From: Dioscorea cayenensis subsp. rotundata
Lineage: Eukaryota > Streptophyta > Magnoliopsida > Dioscoreales > Dioscoreaceae
Assembly (NCBI RefSeq): GCF_009730915.1
Contig: NC_052475.1
Span: 24,241,016 to 24,305,015 of the forward strand
Direction: 5' to 3'
DNA: 64,000 nt
Position numbers and translations under genes: made by a program. Position 1 is the first letter of the stretch, and the number at the start of each line of letters is the position of its first letter. This document shows, piece by piece, positions 36,762 through 50,004 of the stretch. The notes below the pieces were generated by a model that was given only the letters and a program-made list of their open reading frames with translations, searched no databases and had not been told where the DNA came from.

Positions 36762-38917
36762 TCAATCAGGCTGAGTTTTTGATCCAGAGAAATCCAAGCT
36801 AAAGGCTGCTTCAAAGAATTGAGATTCATTGGGTCCTTCAATTTGAAACTCAGTTACAGTAGTTATCTCTTGATTGGCAGCATGCCATGAAGAAGAAGCC
36901 ATCAGTCCTTGTGGTGCTGGCAGCTCTACTATTATGTTCTCTAAGATGTTAGAACTTGAACAAAAACTTTTTATTAGTGATTGTAAAATAATCACAAAAG
37001 AGTAGTGAATTAGTTCAATTACTTGGAAGGAGAGCGTTTGCTGGAAGGGAAAATTCAGTCTCTTCCAGCTTATCCCAGTTGTAGTATGCCTGTTTTGCCA
37101 GAGACTGCACATAAGCCTGCCAAAAAAAGAGTGATCAAGTCATATGGTGTTCATATGATATCTGAATTCTAATTATTCTTTCAATTGATTGGAATTCTAA
37201 TGCTTACTCTCTGCTGTATAGACAGTTGATCAGGGGTATAGAGATTGCCTTGTAAGATTACACCCATTATTTCACAGATTGGATTCAAGAAGACGGTATT
37301 ACCATAATAAGGATCATTGAACAAATATCTTTTTGACCCTATGGGGCATGTTTTTGCGTGGTTAATAGTTCCCTCCCACATCTTGTCTGACATAGATGAT
37401 AGTATCTGATACATCAAGGTCAAGAACATATTAATTATTTTTGTGTATTTTAATTGAAACTTAAATCTGTGTCCAAAGATAGACGAAAACTTTATATATA
37501 TATATATATATATATATGCATACCACTCTCAGGTGATCAGGATCAATGACCAAGAGCTTGAGGAAGTCTTGTACAGTCTCAATGTGTTCTGCACCGAGTT
37601 TCACATGAAAGGCGCCGCCTTTTCCGATCCTGTCAAGCCTCCATACATCATCAACCAGAGCTGGAGGGTAATGCTTCTTGTACACTGCAATGGATTTAGA
37701 GCTACGCCTGTTTTAGAACTGAGTCAAAACTGGCATAACATATGAAAGGGGATTGAGTCTTTTTCTAATATTCTTTGCAAGCTAGTACAGCCAACTGGAT
37801 CAAGTGGACGTTTGCTTATAATTTTCATAATATCAAATAGCAAGACCCAACGTAACAACTTGTTTGGATTTTAGTTTGAATATTCATCTATAAAAAATAT
37901 ATGAAAGAGAACAAAAAGTAATAATTAGAGAACTCACATTCTCCTCTTTGATCTTTGACTGTGAAACGCTCAGTTAAAGCCTCAAGAATCCTCGGTCCAT
38001 CATAGCTTTCAGGAACTACTCTTGCACCTATACGAAAGTGCCTACTTCGAATCCAGCTAGAGTTGTCTGTGAAGGAGAGATGAGTAATATAAGCAACACC
38101 GTCTCTCAGAGTAACCGAAACATCTCCAAGGAGCAAAGGCCTCCTGCCTTCCCTCTCCCTCATAATATTATTGTTGAATTCTGTAGCCATCCATTCTTCT
38201 CTATCACCAGGGAAGTCACCATTGACAGCCACTATTTCAACTTTTAGATTTGATAATCGGTGAAAGGCAACCGGAGTTTCACCGGTGAGTGTGTCGATGA
38301 GTTGTATTTGAAGATGGTTACCCTCCTCATCCTCGATCTTACTAAATGTGTAGATTGGGAGGATGGGTGGTTTCTTGAAGATAAGCTTCAGGTTTGAGAA
38401 TTCCTCTTGTATCTGTCTTTGTGGAGACCTGCAGGCCAATGATATGTGAGAAGAATATAATTATGGTAATCATCTAACTGAAGTTAAGTTGAAATTAACA
38501 TAAAATCATGAACTCTTATTAATTAATCAGATTATAATTAACTAACCTTGGAAGCATTAGTGCACCTTGAGCTAGCTTATGCTCCATCTCCTCTTTCACC
38601 TACATATAAAATCAAATCCATAATTAAGTAAAACAATAAAAAACAAACAATAGATATACTATGATGCGCTAAAGACAAGTAAACCTTGTACTATACAAAA
38701 TATTAATATATTTATATATATATGTACCACTTGACGAAGCAGTGGTTCTAATGCAAGGCAGAAGTTTTGGAGCGATTTGGCCATGATAACATCTCTTATC
38801 ACACTGTTGTCATAGAAGAGAAGAAAATTTAGCATAAGAAAAGAAAAGAAAAAGTTGACAAAAGTTGGTGAGTTTTGAAGAAGAGAAACCAAAAATAAAA
38901 CATATAAGAAATTATAT

Positions 38918-38950
<33 letters not shown>

Positions 38951-39050
38951 CTAACGTTGAGAAAGAAGGGAGTTTCTTCAGTCGCTTGCCCCCTTGTTGA
39001 TCTTGGTTTTCCTTCTGATCATCTCCTTCATAAAGCCTTTTAGCTGCCAT
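36762..39050 (-). CDS. CBP60: Calmodulin-binding protein 60 (CBP60) family
   Basis: Eight exons on the minus strand: 39050-38956, 38803-38728, 38599-38547, 38428-37938, 37684-37524, 37405-37208, 37116-37023, 36940-36762; phases fit and give 448 aa. The last junction (AAG|TAATT region to CTTAG|AGAAC) is the least certain. The N-terminus is basic ([17 protein letters not shown]) and could hold a nuclear signal. The conserved DNA-binding/CBP60 core spans about residues 75-290 ([57 protein letters not shown]). The C-terminal helical part includes [16 protein letters not shown]60 proteins are plant transcription regulators; CBP60g and SARD1 promote salicylic acid synthesis and CBP60a restrains it. 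The subgroup was not determined. Confidence 0.9.
38921..38950. repeat. (AT)n microsatellite at the CBP60 intron 1 donor
   Basis: TA repeats start directly after the splice donor of exon 1 (GTTAGTATATA on the minus strand). Another (TA)n lies at 37495-37516 after exon 5. Confidence 0.9.
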
Positions 39051-39642
39051 TTTCTTCACTTCTTTCACTTAAGGAGGAGGAGGAGGGGGAGGAGCTTCTA
39101 TGAAACTTGGGTTGAATTTATAGATGGAAAGATAGATAGAGAATAGTGTAAATAAGACGAGGAGGAGGAAGAGAGAGATATGTGGTTATGATTCTTATGA
39201 AGGTGAGTATGATGAATTACATAGTTCTATATATACAAAGCCGCAAAATTGTAGTTTATTAAATCATTAAATGAAGGTTCATGGAAGGAACCAGGAAGGT
39301 GGTAGGAAACACACAGTTCTAATGGTAAACGAGATGACTAATTGATGATGCATACTGCTCGATGTCACTCCCGCCTTATAACGGTCAACTCGCGCCTTTT
39401 TCTACTCCCTTCTTTGTTAGGAGCTAACAAGTAACAACCATCTAGTGGAGTACTTAACCTATTTGTATATATATATATATATATATTGAAAAGTAATAAT
39501 ATTTTATGCAATAAAAAAATATCAGACATTATTATTATTATTATTATTATTATCTAAAACAAAAATCTTGTATCAAGAATGTAATCCTTATATCCAAATT
39601 AATAGATGCATAAAAACTGAAAATAAAAAATAAAAAAGAGAA
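39051..39642. other. 5' flank of CBP60
   Basis: A GA-rich leader follows the ATG on the minus strand, with (AT)n near 39465 and (ATT)n near 39530. The region directly upstream ends at the second LINE. Confidence 0.5.
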
Positions 39643-42093
39643 TCTTGTAGCAAAAAGGGCTAGTTGATGTGATGAACTTTTGTCCCATCAGCCTTAAAAA
39701 ATAAGAACATAGCGCTCTTATTGCAAAAAATAACACGCCAGGTGATGTGATAGACTTTTATCCCATTAGCTTTATCAATTCCACCTGTAAAATTATTTCC
39801 AAAATCCTCGTCAATCGCCTCAGTGCTGTTATCAGTTTGCTAGTTGACGAATCGCAATCCGGATTTATTAAAGGCAGATGTATTGCGGACAATATTGTCG
39901 GTGCACAAGAAATCATTTTCAATTTACAAAAACGAAAATGTCTTGGTCACATCTTTAAAGTGGATTTTGCAAAAGCTTTCGACTCTCTTGACTGGAATTT
40001 TCTGCTTGAAATTCTTGCTGCTAGAGGCTTTGGACCTAAATGGATCTCCTAGTTTCACTCCATTCTTAGTACTGCCAAGGCCCAATTCATTATCAACGTA
40101 ACGACTCAGGGCTACATCCGATGCAAAAGAGGCCTGAGGCAAGGCGATCCCCTTTCTCCATTGCTCTTCGCCCTTGCCGCTGATGTTTTGAGCGCTATGT
40201 TCTTCCACGCTCTCAAATCCAAAGTCTTGGTGGGTATTTCCTTGAATCATACCAATAACACTTGTCACTTCCAATATGCTGACGACCTTCTTATATTCTC
40301 TACTGGAGGACAAGAAGATCTTCATATCATTAAATTAATCATGTATCTTTATGAGGGGTCCTCTGGCTTAACCATTAATTATTCAAAAAGTTGCATGTAC
40401 TCCTCTAAGTACGGCTTCTAACCTCATCATTCCTCAACTAGAATCCTAAACTGCTCCCGAAGCTGTCTCCCAATCACCTACTTAGGAGTGCCTCTTTCAG
40501 GTCGCAGACCCAAAAGAAATGAATGGGCAAAACTCATTGACATGGTTCGCTCTAGACTCACTTCTTGGAAAGTAAATTACTAATCACTTGGTGGACGCTT
40601 AACGCTCATTAACTCTGTCATCTCCACTGTTCATGTTTACTGGATGTCAGTTTTCAAGCTCCCCGCTTGGGTGATTAAAGAAATTGATAAAATTCGGAGA
40701 GATTTTTTTTGGAAAGTGCCTGATCTGGGACCTAAAGGAGTCAGATTGATAGCCTGGAACATGATCACTAGACCGCGGGAAATGGGAGGCTGGGGAATCC
40801 TTAACCTTCAGACCTTCAACAACGCTTTAATAGGAAAGTGGTGGTGGAAATTATCCTGCAATCCAAACAGCAGTTGGGCCAAAATCATCCACGCTAATTA
40901 TTCTATAAATGACACTAATGGAATTCTATCCCACATTCCACCCAGAAATAAATCCTTTTTTGGGTAGGAGTGACCTCCACTTTACTCTTCTTCCGATCAT
41001 GTATCATGAAAACTATCAGAAGTGGCTCTAACACTTCACTAAGTTCTGATCGTTGGCACGCTGGACTTCTACTTAAAGACTGTTGGCCCGATCTCTTCAA
41101 TGATTGTACCGTCCCTTGGATTACCATCAAGCAATTCTCCTAGTTTCTAAACAATCCTCAACTTTTATTTCCCACATCCACCCCCGATATGTTATCAGCT
41201 CTTCTTGAAATTATCCCTTATTGCTCCCATATTCAAGATGATATTCACACTTGGACCCTTGAAAAAAGTGGCACGTTCACAGTCAAATCCTTTTATAAAT
41301 TTCTCATTGATGGTGAAATACGCAACTCGCTTTACCCCCTTTTCTGGAAAAAATTGTTGTCCAAGCAAAATCACTCTTTTCTGCTGGCTTGCTGGGGAGG
41401 ACAAAATCCTCACTCTAGCAACTCTTTTCAAGAAAGGTTACAATTTTCAAAACTCCACCAATACCTGTGTCATTTGCCACAATGCCTCTGAAAATCTTCA
41501 ACATCTCTTCATCGACTGTGTTTTCTCCAAACGCATCTGGGCATTTTTTTCTCAAATTTTAGAATTAAACTCTCTTCCACAGACAATTCTCTTACTGTGG
41601 ACCAATTGGATACCATCCTTAGTCCCTCAACACCGAATCGCTGGGACCTCACTTCCCGTGCAATCTTATGGAATATTTGGCTCGAAAGAAACAATCACAT
41701 CTTTCAATTGACTGCATCATCGCATCTCATTATTATTTATAAAACTGCTAATATGCTTCTTCTTGGTTCTCAACAGCTACTGATAGGTATCAACAAAACC
41801 TCAATGAAGCATCACAGAAAATCAAGCGCTCAATCAACTTCTACAGCGCTAAAACCTCAAATCCTACTAGCGACTCCGACCACAATGCAGCTCAGGAGTA
41901 GTTGCTCCTTCTACATTTCTAGACAGGCCTGAGATGCCAGACGATGTCTTCCGCCTGCTTAAACTGTTATCTACTTTCTGTTTTATTAGCTGTACTTTGT
42001 CTCCTCACTTTTGGTGAGAGGATTTAACTCTTTGTACTTTTGTCTTTCCTATCAATAAATCAGTGGTTTATCCACTTTTCTTAAAAAAAAAAA
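39643..42093 (+). mobile_element. 5'-truncated L1-type LINE, same family as 28177-34766
   Basis: Begins within the RT domain and runs through zf-RVT (LPSKITLFCWLAGED, CVICHNASENLQHLF, from 41205) and the shared 3' UTR to a poly-A run ending at 42093. The RT box is intact (QYADDLLIF), but stops at 40050 and 40419 and several frameshifts break the frame. The 5' end shows a partial duplication: 39643-39696 resembles 39715-39774. No clear target duplication found. Confidence 0.85.
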
Positions 42094-43771
42094 GGTTATG
42101 TTATGTTTCATTCATATGAATTTAAAGTATTTATGATCAAATGACCAAATAGTTTTAGATGGTTTTCAATGTCCTTTGTTAATTACTAGGATTTAAAATC
42201 CCTAACATTGGACATCAAAACCTCAAAGTTTAACTTCCTTAATGTGTACCTATATAATGGGGGAAGTATTGTAGATCCACAAACCTTATGTACTTTTTTT
42301 TTTCACCATACATCTAAAATTTTGTGATATTATGTAGATCAGAATCAATTATTTGAGCCTGACTTTATTCCCTCGAGCCAAGGAATGATTGCAAATAATA
42401 TCCAACCAAAAGTAACAGAAATTTGGTGTTCTTTTTTATGTAAATTAAGTTATAATAATCTTTATTATTACTCTTGATTTCTAATTCCCAAGCAACAGAG
42501 CAGGTGACCAGTACTTATAATTAGAAAGTACACAAGTGTCCATTCCCTTGTACATAATCATTGTCCTTTCTTTAATAAACACTTCCATCAGTGACAAATT
42601 ATTAAACACAAAAAAAAAAAAAGAGGTTTGTTTCTTTTAGTCCTCTTTGGTTGATATTAGCCATTTAGGTGCTCTTGTGGACCAAAAGGGAAATAGCACA
42701 AAGGATATGATAATCAAAGACAAGCTTTGGGAAGGACTTTGAAAGCAGACTTTGGGGTCTATTATCTTATATATATATATATATATATTATTACAAGTTG
42801 TACGCGCATTGATCCCTATTCAAGCGGAGATAGCTGACTAGACCAATTGGACACGGATCCTGTAGCCTTTGATTTTGATAGCTTGGCTTCTCTTCATTGT
42901 ACTCTGATTGGTAACATCACTAGATCCTGAATGAGACCTATACGCGCTTTATATTGTTAATTGTTTTCCTTTTTTAAAAAAAAATTATATTTGTCTTTTA
43001 TTCTTGAGTTCATTGTCCTGACTTCATTGATCTCACTTGAAGATTAGATTTTTAAAATTAAGGAGTGTCTTTTGGAGAGAGAGAACTGATACAAGGAAAT
43101 TCAATTCTTATGTTAGTTTTCTTGGGTTGGTTTCTGTACAAGTTCCATGCTTGGAAAAAATTATAATCCTTTTGGCCTCATATTACAAAGTAATTTCAGA
43201 AAAATAAAAGACTTTCTAAAGAAACGCGTATTTGATTTTATGAATTAGGACCCACACGGGTGTCATAAATAACTGCAAACTGAAAACTGAATATCATTCT
43301 TGGTTCATATGTATGGCCTTTTAAAATGATTCATTTTTTATATAACAATAATATTAATAAGTTCTTACATTTAAAAATAACTCTTATTATCAGTCACTGA
43401 TTAATGGATTAAAAACTAAGAATTTAAAATATTCCAGAGATGTGCAATTTCTAAAACCATTGACCGCTTTAATTGTGGAATTCAGTGTCAATGCTACTTA
43501 ATTCATTCTTATACCTACGCTCACCAAACCCATACTCCAACCATAACCTAATCCCCATGATACTGGAATTGACTCAACCTTCACTGTTGACCAACCATTG
43601 GCGCATTTGATTAGGATCCATTCACAATGAAGCTCAAAATAATTTACACACCTGTGATGCATCTAATTTGCCCAAATGTATAGTTTAGACATAGTTGTTT
43701 AAATTTAAACTGGTGGTTCATAGCATTCCAAGATATAAACATGAACCAGAAACAAATCAATGAAAGCTCCA
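42094..43771. other. Intergenic DNA
   Basis: AT-rich; (AT)n near 42770. No gene or element boundary seen. It forms the 3' flank of the sterol desaturase gene. Confidence 0.5.
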
Positions 43772-46700
43772 TCACTCTGCCTTTGACATGAGAGGCTCCT
43801 CGGGGTCACGCAGGGACCCGAACATCCAGTCCATCCATATGGTGTAATGACCATAGTTGTGGCGGTAGGTGGTGTGGTGTATTGTGTGGTAGCCAGCACC
43901 CATGACAGGCCAAACTTTGGCATGGATGCAATCATGAATGTTTGCGGTCCAGATTGCCTCCCAGAATAAGAGCAGTATATGTGTCATGAAATGAGTCGGG
44001 ATAAGGAACAGAGCCATAACATGAGGAGATGCCTGAAGTATGCCATCCAATGGATGGAATGCCAAACCTGGAAATAGAGAAAGATCACTTAACTATTCGA
44101 AAAGCAGGATTAACTACGCTTCATTCTTAATAGTAATAAAAAAAAGTTGTCAATGGATTTATGAGAGAGAACAAACTTGAATCAGAAAAATGAATGAAAC
44201 TAGGTAATGCCTTTTCTCAATAACAATAGAACAGATTAGGTTAGGATGCAGTCAAACCATCAAGTGATTGATTACTTGATGCAACAACAGTATTCATATC
44301 TTTAAGGTGCATGACCCACACAAAACTATGGCATTCATGGAAATATTCCTTCCATCGGTATCACCCGCTGTTTGTTTGACTAGCATTCCTCTTTGTTTAT
44401 GATATGTTGGGTGCTCAGTTCATGATGTAGAAGACTTCAGCATGGGCTAGACACCTATTACACCCCTTTCATAGTTGATGCTGTTCTTTATTACTTTTAT
44501 TTGTTTTTCTTAATACTGCAGTAATGCTAATGTAGGCAACAACACTTGAAGTGAATAATATATACTTCTGGAGTGGGTCATCAAACGTATCAGATGAAAT
44601 AATCTACAAAATCAGGACTGGAGATTCAATTGCTTAAAAGAAATGTAAAGTAAAAAAATAATACTTTGCTCATCATAAAATATGACAATGATAGTATAGT
44701 CAAATAAAGAAAATGGATATTGACAGAAAGAAAAAGCTAATTGTGATAAAAGTGAGTCAATCCCCTAATGAGCAAGTGACAACACATACAGATATTTATT
44801 GGGTGATAAGAACATAAACTTATTAAATAAATGCCCAAAGAATATAAAGAGGGAGTTCATAATCTACCATCAATCTTATTGGCATCTGTCCAAAACAAAA
44901 TGTTATTCTAAACCATGATGTTCTTATAGACTGCATCCATGAATTCCACCAAATATATTCTTCGTGTTCCAAAAGTAAATTGACTAGAAAGAATAGATCC
45001 CCACCTGCTAATATCAATATGAATCCTATGACCAAAAGTGTCCGAGTGTTGCTAAGCAGTTTTTGGATATCAAACGGACCTCTCCAGATGGTAATCTTAA
45101 TGTTATAGAATGCAATAGAAGGAACGGAACGGGTTACCTACTCCCAGGTGAGCCTCACAAGCTTTCTTTGTTTATTGTATACCAAGTATTACAATCATGG
45201 AAAGCATGTTTCTAAAAGGTGATGATCTTATTGCTCCATAAACACAAATATGGCATAAAAAAATTCATATTGCTTTTAATGTCAGGTAAATAATTAGTAA
45301 AACTTACCAGCAAAGGGTGAAAGAGTGTTCTGCTTGTTATATATATGGTGCGTTGCATGAAGATGCTTGTATAATGGTTTGATGTCATGCAACTCCCGGT
45401 GCATCCAGTAAATCCCAAATTCACAGAAGACTAAATATATTATTAGGTAAGTTATGTAGGCGAGCCAACCAACTTCACTAATACTAGAGAAACATCTAGT
45501 CCACCCACTTTCCACCATGTATTCTGAGAGTGTTGGAAGTGCACAGTAGCAAGGCATAGCCTTCATTGCAACCACTATTTGCAGAAACATGGCCTTTCTG
45601 GACGGTATAGCATCTGCAAAAAGGAAGAAAGAAAATAGAGTGAACAAAAGTTATAACAGAAGCTTTACAAGAAGTGAATGCTATGGATCCAAAAGCATAT
45701 GAAAATGCTAGTGAATTTGAGAAAAGAAAACAGATACCTGAATCTACATGAGTTCATAAAACAATAGAATTAAAAAAAGGGTGGCGAGATGTTTAGAAAA
45801 ACAGATCAAATGATAAAAGAAAATCTGGACTAAGAAACTTGAAAAGATAAATAATTAAATGGCGATGCTGTTATCTTACAGTAATTTAACTGATTAAAAT
45901 TATTAAAATCACAAATAAAGTGCCCACCCCATAAGCAAAATCAGGACTTATCCGCTTCAACTAATGGATTATAGTTTGATCTTGAATAACAACAAACATT
46001 CTAAAAGAATATACAAGGGAAAAAGATATGACAGAAATAAAAGTGTAAATTGTGTGGGCATACAAAGGAAACTCAAAATTGTGACACATGGACCATGTAA
46101 TATATGACATGTTTACTCTTGAAAACAGCACAACAACATACTACTTGTTTATTTGGAGGAACTCCATAAGTATTCAGTATATTGGATGCTCTATTCCCAA
46201 ATGAAATATCAAAACTATCTAAAAAATGTGCATATATTTAATAAGGTTTGACACCAAGCTTCAAAGAATATAATTAATAGACATACCAACAGATACTGTT
46301 CAATATTTTTCTGGCCTAATTAACCAAGGCATATCTAAATAACCAAGAAGGTTTACACTCCATGCTAGTCCATATCCTGAATTTCCATATAGCACATACA
46401 AAAGTAAGCAACAATAAGCTAAGAAATCTACATCCTGAATGAACCCCTTATGTGATTATGTCCATTAACAGACATGCAGTACTCTTCCGTAGATTTTGGA
46501 CCTAACCAACCACAGCATATCTAAATAATCAAGAAGGTTTACACTTCCCACTCGTCCATATCCTGAATTTCCACACAGTATATACAAAAGCAAGCGGCAA
46601 TGAGCTAAGAAATCTAAATCTTGAATGCCCCTTTATTTCATCAAGCCCTCTAACTTAAGAGTGACATAAGAAAACAACAACAAAATCACACCAGATGTTT

Positions 46701-47295
46701 ATTTTACAGTAGACAAAAGAAAACAACAACAAATCAAGCTATAGCACTCTTCAGTCTATAATCTACAAAGGCCACAAACTACAGATTCACAAGGATACAA
46801 CTTAAGAGTGACATAAGCAGCACATAAAATCATTACCAGCTATGACATTTCAAACCAATGAGCCACCAAAAACTGGACCTTTATCATTATAAACTACTGA
46901 TCCACTGGTTAGTTGCACGCCCAAATTAAAAATTCAAAGCAAAAGAGAGACAACACTAAATCAGCAGCCACCACGACTCCAACACCAAAATCAGCCCAAA
47001 ATTTGGAGAAAAAACGGAGAATTGGAAATCAAAATCAATAAACAACAAGATGATTTTGAGGATGCAAACCTTTGGGGACGTAGACATTGCGTTTCAAGTA
47101 GTAGATGTAGAAGCACCAAAGCAACCCAGATACCAAGTAGAGAATGGTACCGCCAACGTAGTTCCGAACCCAAGACTGAAGCGGCCGCGGGAGGCCTTTC
47201 CAGGCGCCGTCGGGCAACAGATTACCCAGAACAATGCCATTGTACCAGTCGGTCTCCTCCACGAAGCGATGCAAGTACTCTTCGGAGATCACCAT
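43772..47295 (-). CDS. STE1: Delta7-sterol C5(6)-desaturase
   Basis: Three exons on the minus strand: 47295-47070, 45613-45308, 44067-43772; 275 aa, close to the Arabidopsis STE1/DWF7 length. ATG 47295 gives [19 protein letters not shown], matching the family start; the longer frame begins at GTG. It is an ER membrane di-iron fatty-acid-hydroxylase-type enzyme that introduces the C5 double bond in sterol, and so brassinosteroid-precursor, synthesis. The His boxes are present: MHRELH, HATHH and [14 protein letters not shown]. The conserved blocks [16 protein letters not shown] and [10 protein letters not shown] are complete. Introns are long (about 1.5 and 1.2 kb). Intron 1 has an internal duplication. 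Electron supply is via cytochrome b5 in this family. Confidence 0.95.
46271..46635. repeat. Tandem duplication in intron 1 of the sterol desaturase gene
   Basis: About 46271-46450 and 46461-46635 are direct copies shifted by about 187 bases, sharing AAGAAGGTTTACACT and TCCATATCCTGAATTTCCA. They have diverged by substitutions and small indels. Confidence 0.75.
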
Positions 47296-48649
47296 GGAGA
47301 TGCTCGAAGTCGACACAGGCTACGGGATCTTCTGCGATGCGAGGAGTGGCAGCAAGGAGCTTGTTTGATCGCTCCCTTCACAACCAATGGTACTCCTACC
47401 ACTGCCAGATAACAAAGAATACAGGGTTAATAGTTATACACGCACAAACCCTGTGTTTTAGAATTTCAATTTTTTCAAGGGGTTATACGAAATAAGAAAT
47501 ATTTGCAAAACGTTTTTTTCCTTTACTTTTTTTCACAAAATGCGTGTCTAAGGTAAATGCATTATTTTGGGTGAATTTTGAACTTCAACCTTGGATCCTC
47601 CTTAAATATATATCCTATAGAATGTTAGTGGGGATGGTTTTTTTTGAAGAATAAAGAGGAAGAGATTAGAAAGAAAATAGTGCACAAGTCTTCAAGGCGT
47701 GTGAAACACTTTTTTTTTAGGCTTAATTCACCTCTACCTAATTTCAAACCTTGGATGCAAAATGGATTGAATGGTGAATTTTCTTTAGGATACAATGAAG
47801 ACCCTTAAATACGGTTTGCACTTCCAAACTCAAGCAAAAGACAATGATGGACTTTTCTGAAGTGAAAGTTTGTTCTATCTTTTCGTGCGACTCGAAAAAG
47901 ACAAAGCAAATGAACTCGTGAGGGAGTTTGTTTTTCATTCATTTAACTTGAATGATGATAGGAGATTATTTTTATAGGAATGAAGTGGTGTTTACTAAAG
48001 AGACACACCACTTCAATAATGAGTGTCATTTAAAAAAACACATCACTTCATTATACCACTTCAATAAAAAGACACATTATTTCATTAATGAGACACCATT
48101 TCATTAAATAGACACACCACTTTACTTATGAGAAACTATTTCATTAATTAAACATCTTTTCAAATAAAATAAAATAATCATTCATTAATTAATGAAATTA
48201 CAAATGATAAGCTCTCATTAGTTGTATTACAAGTGGTGTTTATTATATTAATGTCTTTTCATTTTTAAAATCCTCACATAGAAAACCCCAATATCAATCG
48301 GTGAAAAAAATTATTGATATTTATGTATTTTTTTAAATTTACATGTTAAAAAAAAAACCACCCGAACATAACGTATATGGTTATGAAGGTGATGGATAAA
48401 TTTTTTGAGTGAGCACCGAACTTTGTCATATTTTAATTTTATTTCTCCGGCAAGGAATTTGGGGGATTCCGGTCACAATTCAATGACGTGGAGGCCCATG
48501 GACTTTGTTAGCATGCCACCTCCATAACTTTATACGCCTTCTGATGTCTTTTCTTTCATCTGGATATTAATTCACCAGTATCCACCAATTGAAAACTAGT
48601 TATCAAACTGAAAACATGACAGTTCAGTATTCACTCAAAAAATTTACTC
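47296..48649. other. 5' flank of sterol desaturase and intergenic DNA with imperfect minisatellite
   Basis: The gene's leader and promoter occupy the first few hundred bases. About 47998-48170 has loosely repeated units built from ACACACCACTTCATTAATGAG-like words. No gene seen. Confidence 0.4.
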
Positions 48650-48652
48650 TTA

Positions 48653-50001
48653 GGGGGCGTTTGGTTCACAGTAATGACATATTACCATGGTAATGAGATC
48701 ACGCAGTAATGTGATCGAATGTTATATGTCCGGAATGTTGTGCTAATGTGAAATTACTATGTTTGGTTGAAAAATTTATATTACTCAGTAATCTTTCAAT
48801 ACCATGTTTGGTTAGTCATGGTAATCACCACGATAATATATCAAATTTACCAAAAATACCCTTTACATATAAAATTTTTGAAAAAAATATAATTTAAATT
48901 ATTTAGATAAATAAATAATTAAATTATAATATTAAAAAAAAATTTCACAATTTTTTAAAATAACTTTGAATTTACTAAAATACCTCTACGTATAAAATTT
49001 TTGAAAAAAACATAATTTAAAAGTATTTAGATAAATAATAAATAATTAATAATATCAAAATTTATTTTTTTACAATTTTTAAAAATACCTTTGTATTTAC
49101 CAAAATACGCCTACATATAAAAAAAATTTGAAAAAAACTTAATTTAAAGTATTTAGATAAATAAATAATTAAATTATAATATCAAAATTTATTTTTTTTA
49201 ACAATTTTTAAAAAATACCTTTGTATTTACCAAAAATACCCCTATGTATAAAAATTTTTGAAAAAAACATAATTTAAAAGTATTTGGATAAATAAATAAA
49301 TAATTAAATTATAATATCAAAAAAATTATTTTTTTCCATAAATTTTTAAAAGTACCTTTGTATTTACCAAAAATACACCTATGTATAAAATTTTTGAAAA
49401 ACATAATTTAAAGTATTTAGATAAATAAATAATTAAATTATGATATTAAAAAAATTATGTTTTACAATTTTTAAATACTTGTATATTTACCAAAAATACC
49501 CCTACGTATAAAAAAATTTGAAAAAAACTTAATTTAAAAGTATTTAAATAAATAATTAATTAAATTATAATATCAAAAATTATTTTTTTGTACAAATTTT
49601 TTTAAAAATATCTTTTTATTTACCAAAATACCTCTACATATAAAAAAATTCACAAAACTTAATTTAGAATATTTAGATAAATAAATAATTAAATTATAAT
49701 ATCAAAAAAATAATAAGGGAAAAATAAAAAAATTAGAGAGTGTAAGAAGGAATTGAATTAAATGAGTGAGGGCGTAATTGGAAAAACAAAACATTACACA
49801 TTACCACCAACTTGTAATCTAGATAGACACTTTATTTTTGCAGTAATCACATTACCATCTTATTTTGGTAATATTTCACTATTTGGTAATCTCATATTAC
49901 CGTCAACATTACCGATGCTACAGTACCAAACATGGTAATCTATCCAGATTACCACTTGATTCCCGGTAATCTGAAAAGATTATCACGAACCAAACACCCC
50001 C
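48653..50001. mobile_element. Non-autonomous PIF/Harbinger-like element with internal satellite
   Basis: The TIRs are GGGGGCGTTTGGTTC and, as reverse complement of the right end, GGGGGTGTTTGGTTCG. TTA target duplications lie at 48650-48652 and 50002-50004. Both sub-terminal regions are rich in GTAAT / ATTAC words. There is no transposase; most of the interior is the tandem array at 48845-49730. Confidence 0.8.
48845..49730. repeat. Tandem array, ~7 units of ~115-140 bp, inside the Harbinger-like element
   Basis: Units begin TTTACCAAAAATACC near 48845, 48971, 49095, 49226, 49362, 49486 and 49618. Each continues with a TATAAAA stretch, TTTGAAAAAAA, AATTTAAA, TATTTAGATAAATAAATAAT and TAAATTATAATATCAAAA. 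Confidence 0.8.
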
Positions 50002-50004
50002 TTA

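Noticed and set aside
44823-45035. Hydrophobic 70-codon frame on the minus strand
   Set aside because: It falls inside intron 2 of the sterol desaturase gene and no family resemblance was seen.
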